A DNA stretch of 64,000 bases, taken from positions 1-64,000 of the forward strand of contig JAEQBH010004565.1 of assembly GCA_016808115.1 (NCBI GenBank). Reading direction: 5' to 3'. Shown here piece by piece: positions 34,025 through 46,279 of this stretch. The position numbers were made by a program, and so were the translations under genes. Below the pieces are notes generated by a model. That model was not told the origin of the DNA and made no database searches. It was given only the letters and a program-made list of their open reading frames with translations. The stretch's first letter is position 1. The number at the start of each line of letters is the position of its first letter. The stretch is from Tetrastigma voinierianum. Its lineage: Eukaryota; Streptophyta; Magnoliopsida; Vitales; Vitaceae.

Positions 34025-34370
34025 GGCCTCTCTTTAAAATTTTGAAAGAATATCTAACTAATCACTTGAAATCCTATTGGGACTCGAATCGTGACCCCAA
34101 ATGGGACTCTAAGATATTTATTAGAGAAAAAAAATAAAGAAATAATGAAGAGTTTTAATTTTAGATAAGCCTAATCATCAAGGATCATCAACTTCCATAA
34201 AATTTCAAATAATGGAGATCTAGTTTTAATTTTTGATAGGCCTCTAATCAAAAGGATCTTCAACTTCCTAGGATAAATGTTTTTCTTTTTGTCAACTAAA
34301 ATTTCAGGATAATTAATGAACATAGATATTAAAAACTAACCTATTCAAATTACTTTTGGCTATGACCCTT
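34025..34370. other. AT-rich spacer
   Basis: Short AT-rich stretch between S1 and a MITE-like repeat. No gene is seen. Confidence 0.6.
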
Positions 34371-34611
34371 TTTAGGTAAACAGTTTAATTAAGCACTTAT
34401 ATCATAATTTATGTCGTAAGTGCTTATTCAATAAACATTTATGAACTTATTTTATAAGGTGTTATTCAATAAGCAGTTTTTTCATAAGCACTTATGAAAA
34501 AAGTGTTTATTCAATAAGCATTTTTTTGTGCTCTCAAGAAATTTATTTAAATAAGCTAAAAGGGGTTTATAAAGAACTCATAAGCACCTATTATAAGCTC
34601 TTTCCTAAACA
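34371..34611. mobile_element. Small MITE-like element
   Basis: The left end TTTAGGTAAACAG...AAGCACTTATA is partly mirrored by the complement of the right end (TTTAGGAAAGAGCTTATAAT). The interior contains three repeats of TTATTCAATAAGCA-type sequence. It is about 240 bases, AT-rich and non-coding. The right end coincides with the L4 boundary. Confidence 0.5.
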
Positions 34612-35403
34612 TCTCAGACGCCCAAACCTCGATGCGGCCCGTTTGACTACCCGTCAACCCTCGACGGGACGCCAAGTAACCTACCCGACACTCATTTAAA
34701 ATCGTGCAGCCTCATTTGTAATGGGAGAGCTCTACCCAGATACATCACCTGTCCCAACATCATGAAATCCAAATACATGAGTAAAACAACCACTTGGGTC
34801 CAATAACAATACTCATCATAATACAACAACTATAACCAATAGTTTCAAAAGAGTTAATCAATTCTCTTTTATACAACATATTAAAAAAATTCTAATATTC
34901 GAATACACGTATACATTACAAAACCAAAGTCACAATCCCGCTTTTCTTCTAAATCCACTCCCAGACGAGCCATTTCTCGCGTGCGCTCCCTCGTAATCCG
35001 AAAATATGTTCCTCGACAGTATGAAGCACGTCGTGAAATGAAATCACCCTAAGTAGCTACTCCACCTGTGCTCGGGCATATGCAATGCTCCAAAATAACA
35101 CACACATCTCAAGAAAATGCACGATCCTACTCGAATCGCCTAACTCCGATCATCACATACCCCCAAGTCCTCACCGACTCCCTTTACACCTCGCCTGCCC
35201 ATGTCCGAGAAAACTAATTTCAAACAAAGTTATTTGTTTATATTTGTAGTCCACCCTCCGATCTAGCAAGAGCGCGACCTGGTCTCCGATTTTATATTTA
35301 AGTGGACATTACCCTCCGATGTATAACACCTGGGTCACCCGACGATTGATATTTTATATTTATTAGTCTACCCTCCGAAACAGTTCTCTTAAGAAACTAC
35401 CTC
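34612..35403 (-). repeat. LTR L4, left piece (3' end of a minus-strand LTR)
   Basis: The complement of this segment matches the 3' third of L1, including the 'GGGTAGAGCTC', 'GTCGGGTAGGTTAC' and 'GTTGACGGGTAGTC' segments and the CGGAGGGT minisatellite. It is cut at 35403 by E2 and resumes at 45433. The left end near 34612 has lost a clean terminal TG. Confidence 0.85.
35399..35403. repeat. Target-site duplication of E2, left
   Basis: ACCTC, identical to 45433-45437. Confidence 0.9.
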
Positions 35404-37485
35404 TGTAAGACCCGAGAAATTCCAATTTTTGGAAAAAGGGTAAAATCGTAATTTCGATTTCAAAATTGTGATTTCGGTTAAAAATCCGGAATTAATTCTC
35501 TAGATCTCGGATGACGAAACGGATTGCACCATTGGAATCTTCTCCCGAAATCTAGTTAGCACGTAAAATTTCGTAATATTCCGAGACAACGCTGAGTTGA
35601 CATCGTTTTTACGAGGCACGTATTTCGTGCCGTAAAACGACATTTTGGGACGCGACGGAAAGTCACATATAACAAAGCACTCATGCCGCCACATAAGCGG
35701 TGTGAGTAGAGAAATGGTGAAAAAATGGACGGCCAAGATAGCGCCGACATCAAATCGAAACGGCGGACATAACGGTCATTTGTAATCGGCTTGCTCACCA
35801 AGACAAAAAAACATGTATAGTGACTTGTCTTCTCAAATACAAAGGAAGCAAAAACGTGAAATTGGAAGAGGTGTAACCAAGAGTCAAACGAAAAACATGC
35901 GAGCTGATGCGCAGAGAAATGACCTCTCCTTCTCTCTAGAATATCAAGAGGGATCCAACTCTGGTTTGCCAGCCTTCTGCCGAATACGCTTCTACGCGAG
36001 CGTGCTAATGTGGCGACACCAAAAAGCTAGCTTCATTGAACTCCAAGATGCGGGTTTCTCCCTTACCAGCTTTTATTCCCATTTTAAATACTTTGCAAAA
36101 TGTTTGAGCCGAATGAGGCCGTGAGGGCCGCTTTCTTGATCTGGCCCCAAACCTGCCGTTTGATCGTCCCAAACCTGGGACCGACCTTCGATATGAATTC
36201 TGAAAGTACCATTCAGCTGAGCGTACCGTGATCGCCACTACGATCGGGTCATCAAATCGCGATTTGGTATTAAATCAACATGGATCGTTTGAAAAGCGCC
36301 CGTAAAGGCTGTGGCAAATGTAAAATGGCCATGAAATGCGTTCACAAAGGAACCCATGAATGGATGTTGAACTCGCAAAACCTAGGTTTTACCGTCTTGT
36401 GAATAGTAATAATTCCAAAATAATTTTGTGCAAAAATACGTGCTCGCCAAGCGACTTTAATTTAAATTCGTGTTTGATCACATTAGCCCAAGGAGCACTT
36501 TGATGTATGAATTAATGAATTTCATACGATACGATTGTGCGAATTGAATGTTTTGTGAATATATGCATGTATGTATATTTACATGTTATATGAGTTTGTC
36601 GGGAGCCTAAGATCATACGTATTTCATATGCGTACCCTGGGTAGCTCTAGGAATTAGTGTGAAAGCATGCCGACATGGAAAAATTAAGAAAAACGAAATC
36701 TTTTGAAAGGCAATTTCGGGCCAGATGATATTCCGAGAATTGCTGGGAGATGGGCCAACAGCTCATTTCGATGATGACCATGACTGAGCATGAAAGCTCA
36801 CCAACCACCCGCCGGAGGGTAGTCCCATTTTTATCGAATATTAAGAGCATATTTTCAAGAACAAATGGGTTTTGTTTCAAAACGATTATTTACTCATACA
36901 CGCTGGGGTGCAAGTGTGAGGAGCCTGAAGAGGACTCGAGACATGGGGATTTACATACGTAGATATTCTAGCAGTATCACTAATTTGCTTTCTGAATGTG
37001 TAAGCTATTTTGGAACACAGAGACTCCACTTAGGCGTGAGTGAGCAATTAATTTAGGCGATTCCACTGAGCATTGGGGTCACCCCCGTCGAGGGATATTA
37101 TTTTACAGTATAGAGAGCGTAGAGCAGGAGACGACTCATCCTAGAGACTGAGTCTTAGAAGAAAGCCGGAATGTGGCTTTGATGGTTCAACACAGCCAGA
37201 ATCTCTTCTAATTTTAATATATGTGTTAAGAGTAGAAATTTTGAACTTTAAAACTATCGGGATATACGTGACATGTATATTGTGAAGAATATTGTAGTAT
37301 GGGCCCAAGAGGCCATTTTTATCCATATTTTACTTAGGTATTTGGATATTGATGTTGGTTGGGACAGGTACTGTATTTGGGTAGAGCTCCCCGTGCAAAG
37401 GAGACTCTGCCCGATTTTCTGAAGTGGCGTCGGGTAACCCGACATCCACTTGTATTCCGCGGCCGACTGTAGTCAACGGACTTCT
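35404..37485 (+). repeat. 5' LTR of E2
   Basis: It starts TGTAAGACCCGAG. Landmarks shared with the 3' LTR include GATTTCGGTTAAAAAT, ATCTCGGATG, GTGACTTGTCTTCTCAAATA, GAATGAGGCCGTGAG and TATGGGCCCAAGAGGCC. The last roughly 20 bases expected (ending GGCGTCACA) are absent. The boundary is set where similarity to the 3' LTR stops. Confidence 0.85.
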
Positions 37486-38096
37486 GCTCACCAAGGTCAT
37501 GCTGCCAGACGAGCTTAGGTATACGAATACCCGTGGAGCTCTGTTTGGTATCCATCACCACTGTGTGGAAACATGCAGATGTATATGGAAACCTATGATT
37601 GAGGATTCGGGCTCGTGCCATTATTGAGAGCGAGAGCATCACCACTAGGTGTGGTTTGATGCTAGGCATAGGTATGAGATTACCTTAGGAACACGGAATA
37701 GAATCGCATGCAATTATGCTCGACGCGCATCGTTGTATAACATGAGCCTAGTATGTTATGCGATCGATGTTTATAACATGGTTTGCGATATACATGACAA
37801 GTATGCGGTTAAGATTACTGACAAGTTTAGAAAATGGTGGAGTTTTTATAAAGGTATGGAAAACCGGAGTTAAAGAGAAGAAATAAAATAAATTGAATAA
37901 ATTTATTTGGTTATTGAGAATGAAAGCAAATTCTTAAGTGGGCTCTGAGGTGGAACACTAGAGTTAGTGTTGTATATATAGAGATTCTTATAAAAATTCT
38001 GACCATTTTCCGTAATTAAAAGAGAAATATGGCAATTCAGAGTTAGTGTTATATATGGGAGATTCAGGAAATTCTCGACCATTTCCTGTATTAAAA

Positions 38097-38170
<74 letters not shown>

Positions 38171-38545
38171 GTAAGTAAGTAAGTGTATATTTTTAGTGCC
38201 TTAGAGTTGGGAGAAATGAAAAAAAAAAATGGAACAGGAAAGGTGGGGAAATTGTTTTTTTTGTGTAAATCAGAAAAGAAAATAAATTTTATAAATTTAT
38301 TTGGTTATGAGGTGAAGAAAATACTTTCTAAGGTTTTATATGGTGTAAAACTTGAAGAAAAGTGAAGAAAATAAATTTTTAGAATTTATTTATGTGTATT
38401 CTAAAATGAAAAAAAATAATAAATAAGAATGAAAAAAATTTGACGCAGAACCGGTTGGGCCACGCCCCATTTTATTGTGAAAAAGGCTCAGGTTAAAAGA
38501 GAATGTATTGTATCATGACTGAGCTGGCTAGAGGGCTGGTAGGGA
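37486..38545 (+). other. E2 leader region with (TA)n tract
   Basis: No family motif is recognised. A (TA)n microsatellite of about 68 bases occupies 38100-38167. Two similar segments, GAGTTAGTGTTRTATAT followed by GAGATTC (near 37962 and 38040), form a short local duplication. Confidence 0.5.
38100..38167. repeat. (TA)n microsatellite
   Basis: Uninterrupted AT/TA dinucleotide tract of about 68 bases. Confidence 0.98.
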
Positions 38546-38940
38546 GGAAATTGTATTGCAATACAGCAGATTGTATTGCAAGGGTGTGTTGTTGGTTGAG
38601 AAGAAACTGTGCTGCAATACACCTATGTGTATTGTAACCAGGAGAAATTGTATTGTAAGGGAAGGAGGCTGTTGAGGTGTGTTGCAATAGAAAATTGTAT
38701 TGCAGCAGTGAGCTGGGAATCAGGATGCAACACAACAACCACAGGGTTAAGTGATACGCGATGTGCTGGGAATGGAGCATTGTCACGATACAGCTTCAGA
38801 GCTGCATCGTGGATAGGGTCAGAGTCCGGATGAAAGATCGATCGCAATAGAGGGCTAAAGTGTGCCGGGTATTATATTTAACATACCTTAGTGTACAGAT
38901 GCGTGGAACAAGAGGCAAGCTGTGTATCGCAATACACCAC
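38546..38940 (+). repeat. Cluster of TTGTATTGCA motifs in E2
   Basis: TGTATTGCAATACA, a perfect 14-base palindrome, is at 38552-38565. Related TTGTATTGCA or TGTTGCAATA copies recur near 38571, 38608, 38625, 38647, 38679 and 38694, and once near 38924. Spacing is irregular. Function is unknown. Confidence 0.7.
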
Positions 38941-38949
38941 CCAAACAAG

Positions 38950-40250
38950 CCTACCACACTCCGCGCTCGGCACCGTGCCCGCGACATGGCACAAAGCGCC
39001 GGCGCAGGGCACGCAGTGAGAGGCACGGCGCGAGCTGTGGACGCTGGCGCCGGGGCTGCGACCACGGCAGCCGGGGACCGCGACGGCCGCCCCGGCCACG
39101 ACACACCCGGCCGCGGGCTGCGGGCCACGATACTTCCGCCATCACACACCAATCGGGCTTCCGGTGCCTCTGGGGTGCCCAACCGGGCCGGCCAGTGTTT
39201 TCAGGCACCCGACCGCTGGGACCCGGCTTGACTCAATATCGTTATCGAAGTCACTAACGAACACCTGTCACCACAAAATTTTTCGAATTTTTTTTAAATT
39301 AAATTAATTAAAAATAAGAAAAAATCAAACAAAATTTGACAAAATTTTCAAAAAATAAAATTTTCAAAAAATAAAATTTTTGTGGATCAAAATGATTTAA
39401 ATTGTAGAAAAATGGTCCTACATTGCTTCCTAAATGCAGGAACTTGATATATACACTGGTTTATGTGTATGATTAGTGTCTCGGGGCTGGGTTGATGCCT
39501 TAGAGATATTGTATTGAGATTTAACTGCCATGTTAATCAGGTAAATTACAAGTAGAGGATCGAGTGACAGAGGACGTTCACTGGGCACCGGTCAGCACCA
39601 ATTGTTTGATGCGCACTTTTGATGAGGTTGTAGGTGGTTACGCCGACGTTATCGCACAAATGGGTATACAGTAGACACAAGAAGATCCTGGGGTGAACCT
39701 CCAGAGCGCGAGGCGGATCATCCCTCTGACATTCACAGGTGGGAGGGAGATCAGCGGGTGACACCATTGTCTGCACATCGAGAAAGCAGCCAGGCTATGG
39801 AGATTACCTCCGACGCGACTCCAGACATTAGACTAGCTTCGCTGCTCCAGCTAGAGTGGTGAGGCCCAAATATAGTGGAAATGGGCAAGGACCCTCTGTG
39901 GCACCCAGGCAATGACACGTGGGCAGAGTTTCAAGAGCTGCTCATTGCAAACACTTTCTGTAGAGACTCGCGGTTGCTCTGAGTTCCTGTGAGTCGGAAC
40001 TGTGGGGTGACGACTATGATGGATTATGTGACTAGGTTCACAGATATAGCCCCGATTGGTTGATGATTACGTACAATGCATCGCCAAAGTTAGAGACTTT
40101 TCGAGGATCTAGAGGAGTCACAGACGCGGAGTTCTCCCCTGATTGGGAGCGAGAATAAAGGATGATAGGTCGAGGCCGCAGTTAGAGATCGCGAATTTTT
40201 ACTCCATAAAGGGACTGGTGATCAGCCACACGCCCAAGTTCACATTTACC
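38950..40250 (+). pseudogene. gag-like region of E2
   Basis: A GC-rich segment (38960-39150) encodes an Ala/Gly/Arg-rich stretch ('MAQSAGAGHAVRG...') of the kind found at the start of many plant gypsy Gag proteins. At 39935-40030 a frame gives 'FQELLIANTFC' followed by 'MMDYVTRFTDIAP'. This resembles the Gag core, where a 'F...F' helix pair is followed by '(V)xEYxxxFxxLxxxAP'. No zinc knuckle is seen. The open frames on the opposite strand here are shadows of the GC-rich composition. Confidence 0.55.
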
Positions 40251-40859
40251 CGTGGTGTAAGGATGGATCACGATAGCTTACAAGATCGTTATCGATGGCG
40301 AGCGTAGGAGGGTTACCGCTACACAGGATTCGCATCTGCGGTGGTATTTCAAGGGACAAACATGATATTTCGGGCTTCAGACAAAGCATACCAGCGCCCA
40401 GACGCTCTGGGGACGCCAATGAGTTGGCTAGCAAGCCACCGAGGATCCAGAGAGATCAAAACTTGACCTACCGAGCAGTGCAACAGTGGATGTTTCGGGG
40501 ATGAGCTACCCGACTACCTCCACATCTGATGTAATTTCGCATCAGTTACACCCCCTCGGGTACTTCACCCGCTCTTCATGACTCCTGATAGATGGCACCG
40601 GTCGAAGCTATGAACTCGTAGTCCAGCTCAGAGTTGGGTTGGATAAGGTTCATTGCATCGAGCACTTCACCATGGGCGCCCGCTCGCTTGCTAAAAAGGC
40701 GGACAAGACCCTTCGAACAGGTATCAATTATAGGCGCTTGAACAGGTTACGATCATGAATTGGTACCCACAATGGTGATTGATGATTTGTTTCGATCACT
40801 GAGAGGAGCGCTGGCCCCGCCCCCAAGATATTCCTTCGCACCGGTTACCATCACCGAGG

Positions 40860-41145
40860 GTTGGGATACATATACTCTTAAGACTAGCGTTTAGGACGCT
40901 ACATGGGCACTTGGAAGCTTACGTATTCTTCTGACGGGACGAATCGCGCTCAGCAAAGATTCATGGATCTCATGCATAGGATATTCCAACCCTATTCAGA
41001 TCAAGCCATTAGCTTCGCTGATGACATTCGATCTACTCCCGCTGCAGTGGGAGCATGAGTATCACTTCGAGAGTTGTGTTGCCAGCTATCGAGGGACCAT
41101 CACGTGACACTAAGCGATCGCAAGTGAAGCTTTAGCCATCGAGGA
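40860..41145 (+). pseudogene. Reverse transcriptase remnant of E2
   Basis: 'QQRFMDLMHRIFQPYSDQ' followed by 'ISFADDI' corresponds to the 'AAFMDLMNRVF.PYLD.FV..FIDDIL' segment that contains the catalytic YxDD/IDD box. A degenerate 'LR..LCCQLSRDH' piece follows. Upstream and downstream parts are too eroded to place with confidence. Confidence 0.75.
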
Positions 41146-42640
41146 GAGATCTTTGGGACACGTGGTATCGCCACTCGAGTGTCGGGCCGACTTAGAGAAG
41201 GCCGAGGCGCGATGAGCCGGAGAGACCGCACGTCAATCTTCGGTATACGCGGTAGCTTCGACGGGCCACATGCGAGATTCGAGAATGGGTCAGTTGTCCA
41301 TTTTCCCAAGTGCACTGTAGATTTCTCGCCACGGACATGGGACCCACGTATGGTCAAATGCCCCACCATGTAGAGATCGAAAGTATACTGGGAACACTGG
41401 ATGCGTCGTAGCAAGAGGGAGGATCGCTTCTAAGTTAGGAAGAGGCGTAAGACTTCGCTTCACATGAGTTTCAAGACCAGTACATCGGGCTGCTAGTCAG
41501 CAGTATAGATATGTATTTTTGCCGACAAATTTCAGCATATGAGGTGAGACGGATTGTTCTAGAGACAGGATCGATCCTGGGGTTCCTTGGCCAAAGACAA
41601 CCCTAGCTAGTCAGAGAACAGAGAATATCAATTCATTCCCTCCACACCCTGGGGCCGAGGGTTGGGAGGAACCGCTCGCCAGGTTAGGCCAAGCACTTCC
41701 AAAGAATACGTATAAAGCCGTAGCCGTGAAAAGGGTCGTCGTGACGTATCGTGGTTATGCAACAGGCGCAGTGGACCTTTGTGGTGGTAGACATATTGGT
41801 TAAGTTTGATGTCAAGCTTGACATGGATGAGATGACAGCCATCGGGTTGTCGGCACTGGAGACCTTGGGGCCGGGTTACCGCTACTCGACACGACATTGA
41901 TTTGGGCTTAGAGGTTAAGGCCTTTAGAGAAGCCAAGTATAGATGTTCTTCCCGAGGGTGTGGGAGAGATTCACCCCGATAGGCTCGGGATTATAAGTGA
42001 GAGATCTCGAGATTCTCGCTCATGCATGTGAATCCGACGCAAGTGTCGGCCAATATGGCATACCCATGCTTTGCGGCATGGTATCATCACGCCGAGCCCG
42101 GGTGTGGGTGCGCGGTACCGTCATTCACCACTCTTGGTGAACGAGGGTTGAGTTTGTCTTTGAGATCACGCCCAATGAAGACTCTGGGCCTCATCTGCAG
42201 CCACTATACCATAGAGTGTGTGTGGGCAAAGCAAAAAGGGGCTCGTAAATCCCCTCATGCGAGAACCCTGGAGTTAAAAAGAGACCGGGAGATATCCCTA
42301 ATCTCTCAGTGGTGAATGTAATGTGCCCGAAGTGTAAGTCGAAGAATTATGTTGCCCGATATGAAACACACGCACTCCAAGTATCATGTGTATTTAAAGT
42401 TGAATGATGTGAGCTCCGAATGACTCGAGATTTGGATACCCATTGGAAATCGCGTTATGTTGTCAGCCGCGAAGCTCAGTATACGGGATGTCATTCATGA
42501 CATGGACTAAAGCCGACTCGGCCCATCGATTGTCGTACGATAAGTGACCTCGGAGCGGTCGCATTTACACCTCGCAAGGGCTGTGTAGTGGTTACACGCT
42601 TGCGGCGCATTATATACACAGTGCCGGTGGGACATGCCGT
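41146..42640 (+). pseudogene. Eroded RNase H/integrase interval of E2
   Basis: This lies between the RT and the integrase C-terminal half. Scattered fragments are compatible with the expected order (for example 'TLELKRDREI' near 42265-42300), but no domain can be read continuously. Assignment rests mainly on position. Confidence 0.45.
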
Positions 42641-43330
42641 GGAGCTAGCGTGTCCCGGGTCATAAGGGTAGAGGAGCAATTGCTCTTAGTGGAATTCGCC
42701 TATAAACAACAAGCATTGCGAGTATACAGCGGCAATCGTATTTATGCATTGTATGGGAGGCCACAGTCACCATTACGTTTAATCGGTGGAGAGAGCTCCA
42801 TCAATGCGGTCCTCGACCGATTAGAGACACCTTTAAGAAGGTGAGCAATCTGACAACGTCTTACCATTTCTTCCGGGCCCGGCGAGAAGAGAAGAACATC
42901 TTGTGTCGGCGTCGACCCTTAGAGTTCGAGGTTGGGGATCACGTCTTCTTGAAGGTGATACCTAAGAGAGGAGTGGTCAGGTTTAGCAAGCGAGAGAAGT
43001 TATCGCTGAGGTTCATTGGACCTTTCCAGATACTCGAGAGGGATAGGCAACATTGCGTCTTAGGTTGGCCTTCTGTGACATGTCGGTGTCGTAGGGGTGT
43101 TTCACGTCTCCATGCTGCGGAAGGATACCAGGATCCGGCTCATGTGGTGGATTGGGGCCAGTTGAGGTTGACACGGATGGGACCTTCGAGGAGGACGTAT
43201 GCGTGTTGATAGCGGTGATCGGGTCTTGCGGCCTTGAGCCCAGGTGAGGCTAGTGAGGTGCTGGGACGGCACTATGGAGTGGAGGAGTCTCACGTGGGGC
43301 CGCGAGGACCTGATGCGGGCCCACCTATCA
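42641..43330 (+). pseudogene. Integrase C-terminus and chromodomain of E2
   Basis: 'LLLVEFAYKQQ' and 'YALYGRPQSP' mark the end of the integrase core. The frame at 42841-43209 then reads 'RRPLEFEVGDHVFLKVIPKRG' (GPF-type linker) and 'LRFIGPFQILERD'. 'DPAHVVDWG' and, in another frame near 43267, 'HYGVEES' follow. Together these form the integrase tail and chromodomain of a plant chromovirus. Only a few frameshifts are needed to follow it to the end near 43330. Confidence 0.88.
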
Positions 43331-43465
43331 CTTGCTGTTCGGGGATGAAGGTCGTGGTTTGGTCGTTTAACATTTAAATGACTAGTTTACATCGTGGTAG
43401 AGTGCGTGTTGCATATGCAATGTGAGTGATGGTGATTGTCTGAATTTCGGGGTGAAATTCCTTAC

Positions 43466-43475
43466 AAGAGGAGAA
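43466..43475 (+). other. Polypurine tract of E2
   Basis: AAGAGGAGAA immediately precedes the TG of the 3' LTR at 43476. Confidence 0.8.
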
Positions 43476-45432
43476 TGTAAGGCTAAGAAATTCGATTTAC
43501 GGAAAAGGGTAAAATCGTAATTCGATTTCAAAATTGTGATTTCGGTTAAAAATCATAATTAATTCTCTAGATCTCGGATGGCAGAAGCAGTTGCACCGGT
43601 GGAATCGTCTCGAAATCTAGTTCAACACGTAAAATTTGTGTATTCGGAGATGGTCGGAGTTGACCACGTTTTACGAGACATCGCATTCGGGTCTTAGTAA
43701 AAAGCAGTTTTAGATCAGTAGTCACATATATAACAAACCTCATGTGTCATAAGTGGTGTGAGTAGAGGAAATGGTGAAAATGGGCGGTAAGATAGTCTTA
43801 GAATATAATGCGGGAAATGAAGGGACATAATGGTCATTTAGGGAATTGTTTAAGTCACTAAAAGACAAAACATGTATAGTGACTTGTCTTCTCAAATACA
43901 AAGGAAGCAAAAAAAACGTGAAATGGAGCAGGGGGAACCAGTAGCCAAACGAAAAATGGAGTTTTTGATTTTTTTAGAGAGAGAAGGACCTCCTTCTCTG
44001 CAGAGATATCGAGATCGTAGTGTTCGGCGATCTTGGTAGAGAAGGAAGGCGTTACTGCGCGGGCTGATACGTGTGGACGAAAAGTTGGAGTTTTGACAAA
44101 ACCCGAGATGTAGGGGTTTCTCCACCTTGGAGTTTTATTCCGTTTTAAATACTTTGCAAATGTTTGAGTTGAATGAGGCCGTGAGGGGCCGTTTGATCAG
44201 TCCCAAACCTTGGGACCGAATTGATGTAATTTGAGTACCCATGGGAGCGGTAGTGGCGCACGTGGTGGGTTATCAAATTGGGTGATTTGGTATTAAATCA
44301 TGGATTGGTTTGGAAAAGGCCGAGAATGGCCGTGAAATGCGGGTTTACAAAAGTGGTAGATGGATAGATATGTGGTGACAGTAAAACCTAGGGTTTTTCA
44401 TTTCCTAGGAATAGTGACACGAAATAATTTTGTTAAAATATGTGTTTGGCCAGTGATTTAATTTAAATTGCTCGTGTTTGATCGTTAGTCAGTGAAATTT
44501 AATTTTGATGTATGAATTAATGATTTACATGGCGTGATTGTGTGAATTGAATGTTTGTGAATATATGTATCGATATTTACATGTGTTATATGAGTTGTTG
44601 AAATGGCATCATAATCATTTCATATGCTTGAGGTAGCGCAAGTGGTGAGTGCATGACATGGAAAAGTGAAGAAAAAGCAGCGTTTTGAAAGGAATTTCAC
44701 AAGATATTCAGTGGGTTGAAGATGGGCAGCCAGATCATTTCGGATAGGGGCCATGGCGTTCGCAGCTCGCGACCAATTAGCGCCGGAGGGTAGTCCCACG
44801 TTTTAGGACATTTCGGTAGTATATTTTGAGAACAAATGGGTTTTGCAGAAAATGATTATTCTTCGTACGTGGAGCACAGCGAGTGTGAAGTCGGTGAGGA
44901 CTCGAGACGTAAGTGGCGTGTAGGCGTTCGGAGTAGGATCGCTAATTTGCCCCAGATGTGTGTTTACTTTGGAGCAATTGCGGCTGTGGCTTGGGTGGAA
45001 GTGGCGCAGGGCGATTCCATCTTGAGCATTAGGCTGTGCGTCGAGTCATTATTTTGGAATGCAGGGCGTGCGAGACGGCTAAATCTGAGGCGAGTCTTAG
45101 AAGAAGCAGAAATGTGGCTTTGATGGTTCGACATGTATTAGAGTCTGCAATTTTAATATATGTGTTGTATAAGTAAATTTGAGCTGCTTGAAAGCTTGTG
45201 GATATAGTTGGATATGTATATTGTGAAGAATATTGTAGTATGGGCCCAAGAGGCCATTCTTATCCATATTTTACTTAGGTATTTGGATATTGATGTTGGT
45301 TGGGACCAGTGCGTGTTTGGGTAGAGCACCACCGTGCGAGGAGGCTGCAGATTTTACAAGTAGGCGTCAGATAACTTAGACATCTGCTATGTCGCGGGTT
45401 GTGGTAGTGACGGATGAGTTTGAGGCGTCACA
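43476..45432 (+). repeat. 3' LTR of E2
   Basis: It starts TGTAAGGC after the polypurine tract, ends GAGGCGTCACA and is followed by the ACCTC duplication. It is collinear with the 5' LTR and with L1. The many differences from the 5' LTR suggest an old insertion or poor consensus quality. Confidence 0.88.
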
Positions 45433-46279
45433 ACCTCGTCTGTTCATTTCACTATCTGCAGGTGTCTTGAAGTGCATATGAAATGCGTTGATGCCATTTC
45501 TTAACTCATATAACACATGCAAATATATCACCATGGCACTCCCAAACCGACGTGACGATCCCAATTTGTCCACATAGATTTTAAAAATCACGCCCAGCGC
45601 CGGTTGAGATTAGAGCGGATCGAAGCGGCCTCGGCCTCGATTCAGCTGACGATGCATGGCTACCCAAACGAAGAATAAGCCGAGTGAGGGAGAAACTCTG
45701 CGCCCGAAGGAATTTGAAACTCATAAGTCGGTATACATGGCCTCCGTGGGCGGTTTCATAACACATTAAGAAGGCTATGACCGGTCGGATCGTGTGATGT
45801 TTGAGAAGTTACCTGTTCTCTCTCTCTAATGAAATGCTCCCAACCTGCATATCAGTTCCACTCCTACTTTTAGTTTTGGTGGCAGGGAAGAAACGAAAAA
45901 TTTATTTGGGCTTTTGTCGTTTCATAGTTAGTTCCAATCTTGAATCATGTCGGCCTTTAGTTTGGCGATCGACATTTATTTGGTAGTCGGTTTTAAATGA
46001 TTTCTCTCTTTGTCTGAAACATGGCACATGGTGCTTGTTATATGTGAGAACTTCGTCGCATCGGTCGTTCTGTGCTGTATGATCTTGCCAGCGTGTAAAT
46101 TAGATTGTCTGGAATTCGATGAAATTTTACGTGCTAGCTAGATTTCAGAGGCGATTCGACGGTGAAATCCCAGTTTTAGGTAGTCAGAGATCGAAGGGCA
46201 GTGGGATTTTAGCAGAAATTACGAATTTAATGTCGAGTACCGGTTTTAATTTTAAAAATTAGAATTTATAGAGTGTACA
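45433..46279 (-). repeat. LTR L4, right piece (5' part of a minus-strand LTR)
   Basis: It continues L4 beyond E2. The complement of 46110-46279 matches the first 170 bases of L1 (GAAATTTTACGTG and CTAGATTTC segments), ending at TGTACA at 46279. Together with 34612-35403 it makes one interrupted LTR. Confidence 0.8.

Larger units (their letters stand above)
35404..45432 (+). mobile_element. Ty3/gypsy element E2, 10 kb, with both LTRs
   Basis: LTRs of one family flank an interior with gag-like, reverse transcriptase, integrase and chromodomain remnants in the normal order on the plus strand. A perfect ACCTC duplication borders the element. The outer sequence is L4, an LTR of the same family in opposite orientation, so E2 inserted into an older relative. 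All reading frames are degraded. The 3' end of the 5' LTR and the primer binding site are not recognisable. Confidence 0.9.

Noticed and set aside
37545..37575. TTGGTATCCATCAC as a primer binding site of E2
   Set aside because: It lies about 65 bases past the LTR similarity end and matches only the first half of the initiator tRNA site.
38796..39257. Minus-strand and alternative-frame ORFs opposite the E2 gag region
   Set aside because: GC-rich shadow frames; the plus-strand gag interpretation fits the element layout.
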